Shown here one piece after another: positions 62,408-64,000 of a stretch of 64,000 nucleotides of DNA. A model generated the notes under the pieces. It was not told the DNA's origin and did no database searches. It saw only the letters and a program-made list of their open reading frames with translations. The position numbers and the translations under genes were made by a program. Position 1 is the stretch's first letter. Each line of letters begins with the position of its first letter. This DNA comes from Flavobacteriales bacterium (GTDB taxonomy: Bacteria; Bacteroidota; Bacteroidia; CAIKAF01): positions 1 to 64,000 of the forward strand of contig JANWKT010000036.1 of assembly GCA_025451235.1 (NCBI GenBank), read 5' to 3'.

Positions 62408-62485
62408 TTACGACCATTTGAGGATGAAATCCATGCCTTCCTTGATAACGAGCCGGTAGGTTTTATAACCCTTGATGAGCTTGGC
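62408..62485 (-). pseudogene. Possible C-terminal remnant of a coding sequence
   Basis: Between two in-frame stops the minus strand reads AKLIKGYKTYRLVIKEGMDF followed by ILKWS and stop, an amphipathic protein-like ending not expected of random intergenic DNA. There is no start codon or family match. It lies next to the palindromes and where an upstream partner of the transketolase gene would be expected, so it may be what remains of a deleted gene. Confidence 0.3.
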
Positions 62486-62499
62486 TTATAGCCAAACCT

Positions 62500-62549
62500 T
62501 ATCGGGAGGGACGCAGAAATAGTTACTAACCTGCCTGCCGGCAGGCAGG
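62500..62549. repeat. 20-bp perfect palindrome plus 14-nt motif shared with 52359-52372
   Basis: CCTGCCTGCCGGCAGGCAGG (62530-62549) is self-complementary. On the minus strand CGTCCCTCCCGATA (62513-62500) repeats the flank of the 52363 palindrome. TTGGCT/AGCCAA (62481-62495) lies just beside it. The gap 62379-62552 holds no other supportable gene. Confidence 0.75.
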
Positions 62550-62552
62550 AAG

Positions 62553-62792
62553 TCAATAAAAAGTTCCAATGACATGGATTGGATAACGCCCAAATTGATA
62601 AAATACAAAGCAAATGCATACAATGAGGACTAAAATGAAAGTAAGACCAAACCTTAAAGCTTTCTCTAATTTTTCCTGATTTTGATCAGTAGGATTGCAC
62701 TTCCAGCGAATGTGATATGGTTCAATTACCAGCAGTAATGGAAAGAAAACGAAAAAGCAAATAAGGAGTATAAGATTATATTTCTTTTTCAT
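62553..62792 (-). CDS. Small two-helix membrane protein
   Basis: 79 residues from the ATG at 62792 (a TTG lies at 62795). Two membrane helices (YNLILLICFFVFFPLLLVIE and FGLTFILVLIVCICFVFYQF) are joined by a charged loop (NPTDQNQEKLEKALR). No family recognised. Its start overlaps the end of the DUF6044-like gene by 17 bases, so translation is probably coupled and the two may act together. Confidence 0.65.
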   Translation of the reverse strand: MKKKYNLILLICFFVFFPLLLVIEPYHIRWKCNPTDQNQEKLEKALRFGLTFILVLIVCICFVFYQFGRYPIHVIGTFY

Positions 62793-64000
62793 CAATTACC
62801 TGATATAAATATAAGTGCCAAAATAAGTCATTTTTTCCAAAATCCTTCTTCAGTTTGAATCCGGAAGTTTCGGGTGATTCTATTTCGATTGCTGAAATTA
62901 GATACTTGCCCCCAAGCTTACTAAAGGCTTCGGAATTCAACTGAATGGGAATGGAGGAATTGATATGTCTTTTATGTTGACCAATACGTTGGCTTATCAT
63001 AAAAGCATCCCAATCAATCCCAAGCTTCGACGAATATACATAGCATCGGTTTCCCCATCCATCAAAATATTGTTGCAATTCCTTGTCTTTTTCCAATTCG
63101 CCAGCAAATATTTTCCTGAATTCCTTTTTATAATTCAGGTCGTATACCGATTGCAATCCATCCAATGTATAAAATCCATTGTATTGTAAAATGGAAGGAT
63201 TCATTCCTATGCAAGCCACTCGGTAATTTTTGGGATCTTCACCTATATGTTCTTTTATCTGGGCGAATTGGTTGGGGGCCATATATTCTTTAAAGGTAGG
63301 TAGGTGATATACCCCAAGCATCCTTCTGTAGTTGTTGAGAATTTCATCGTTGCCAATAGTGGTGGTGAGGATCAAACAAACAATAGAAACAGGAATGATC
63401 TTTTTGAGGAAATTGGTCTCCTGCATTTTTTTGATGATCAAGGCAAATCCGGTAACCCATAATACTGGCAACAAAATATTGAGTCGATTCAACCTGAACG
63501 ATCTGATAAATCCCACCTTATCGCCGATATAATATTCAAAGAAACTGTAAAATGCCTGGAAAACCACAATCCCCAGAATTACCCAAAGGGTATTTCGCAA
63601 AACGGTATCTCCTTTTTTGTAAACAATGATCCCAAGAAGAAGTATGGGCAAGGTGAGCATAGTACCTACGTGGTAATGCAATGTAAAGAACTGGTGCGTA
63701 AAATCCACCAGAGAAGTACCAAGATCCGGTCCGCCAAACATATATAAATGATATGCCTGCCGATGCGAAACAAAACCTGGAGGAGGATCAAATATGAGCT
63801 GGAAAATGGTATAGTTCACCAAAGCATAGGAAAGAGCCAGCAACAGTCCACTCAGCATAAATTGAGGGAACCACTTTCTTTTTCTGATGGCGATATAGAT
63901 CCAGAACAAGGCCACGAACATGAGCAAAGGAATGCCCATCCAAACAATGGATGAATACAAGGGGAAGAGCAACAATAAAATATAATGGTAATATTTGGCT
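62776..64000 (-). CDS. DUF6044-like polytopic membrane protein (5' end outside window)
   Basis: The frame is open to the right edge (the first visible residues are AKYYHYILLLLFPLYSSIVW), so the start lies beyond 64000; a TTG at 63975 is not the true start. At least six hydrophobic segments follow, with a conserved-looking FIRSFRLNRLNILLPVLWVT and a soluble C-terminal third (KNYRVACIGMNPSILQYNGF, YTLDGLQSVYDLNYKKEFRK). This resembles the DUF6044/YkoS group, which includes glycosyltransferase-like GT-C proteins. Function unproven. Confidence 0.7.
   Translation of the reverse strand, partial: AKYYHYILLLLFPLYSSIVWMGIPLLMFVALFWIYIAIRKRKWFPQFMLSGLLLALSYALVNYTIFQLIFDPPPGFVSHRQAYHLYMFGGPDLGTSLVDFTHQFFTLHYHVGTMLTLPILLLGIIVYKKGDTVLRNTLWVILGIVVFQAFYSFFEYYIGDKVGFIRSFRLNRLNILLPVLWVTGFALIIKKMQETNFLKKIIPVSIVCLILTTTIGNDEILNNYRRMLGVYHLPTFKEYMAPNQFAQIKEHIGEDPKNYRVACIGMNPSILQYNGFYTLDGLQSVYDLNYKKEFRKIFAGELEKDKELQQYFDGWGNRCYVYSSKLGIDWDAFMISQRIGQHKRHINSSIPIQLNSEAFSKLGGKYLISAIEIESPETSGFKLKKDFGKNDLFWHLYLYQVIDEKEI

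Noticed and set aside
62326-62619. 97-codon minus-strand frame across the palindromic gap
   Set aside because: It reads through the palindromes (giving LPAGRL-type peptides) and overlaps the transketolase start and the small membrane gene. No protein-like pattern in this frame.
1-64000. tRNA, rRNA, CRISPR arrays, integrases, prophage genes
   Set aside because: Looked for on both strands; no cloverleaf with conserved T-loop, no regular spaced repeats, and no integrase or phage protein seen. A tRNA scan would be decisive.

Overview
The window is a chromosomal segment from a member of the Bacteroidota. The evidence is: at least seven secreted proteins with type IX secretion (T9SS) C-terminal sorting domains; Bacteroidota-restricted families (DUF4834, DUF6029, Omp28-related, S46 dipeptidyl peptidase, DUF4199); very weak Shine-Dalgarno sequences; and repeated promoters of the Bacteroidota -33/-7 type (TTTG, about 19-20 nt, TAnnTTTG). 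It looks like one native, AT-rich genome. I see no rRNA, tRNA, CRISPR array, prophage or integrative element. The only mobile gene is a small REP-associated (RAYT) transposase, and short palindromes lie scattered in several gaps.

Layout. 1-15 kb: the end of a LytTR response regulator, a leucine-rich T9SS protein, carB with a small DUF4834 gene, a TM2 protein, two tandem genes resembling pentameric ligand-gated ion channels, a giant alpha-2-macroglobulin-like protein with a TonB-receptor-like insert, and an alpha/beta hydrolase. 15-28 kb: rpmH (L34), an ABC exporter coupled to an M23 peptidase lipoprotein, several T9SS proteins, and a TlpA / DUF6029 / Omp28 envelope thiol cluster. 28-40 kb: the housekeeping operon rimP-nusA-infB, a YCII/T9SS/PqiA-like trio, and sucA - lipoyl-like ORF - sucB of the 2-oxoglutarate dehydrogenase complex. 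40-53 kb: a glycosyltransferase, a DUF2625 lipoprotein, a striking homologue of eukaryotic delta(24)-sterol reductase (DHCR24), the RAYT gene, an exported intradiol dioxygenase, S46 peptidase, HAD phosphatase, a VanW-glycosyltransferase fusion and hppD. 53-64 kb: a membrane-anchored LuxR-type regulator, three VOC-domain genes, paired small membrane proteins, an M48 metalloprotease, an aminotransferase with a transketolase C-terminal subunit, and a truncated DUF6044-like membrane protein at the right edge.

The items most worth following up are the DHCR24-like flavoprotein, the ion-channel-like gene pair, the A2M protein carrying a carboxypeptidase-regulatory/plug-like insert, the lipoyl-like domain between sucA and sucB with Leu in place of the lipoylated Lys, the RAYT gene with matching palindromes, and a terminator-like hairpin between a good promoter and the rimP start codon. 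Functions are read from sequence by eye; no database search was run.
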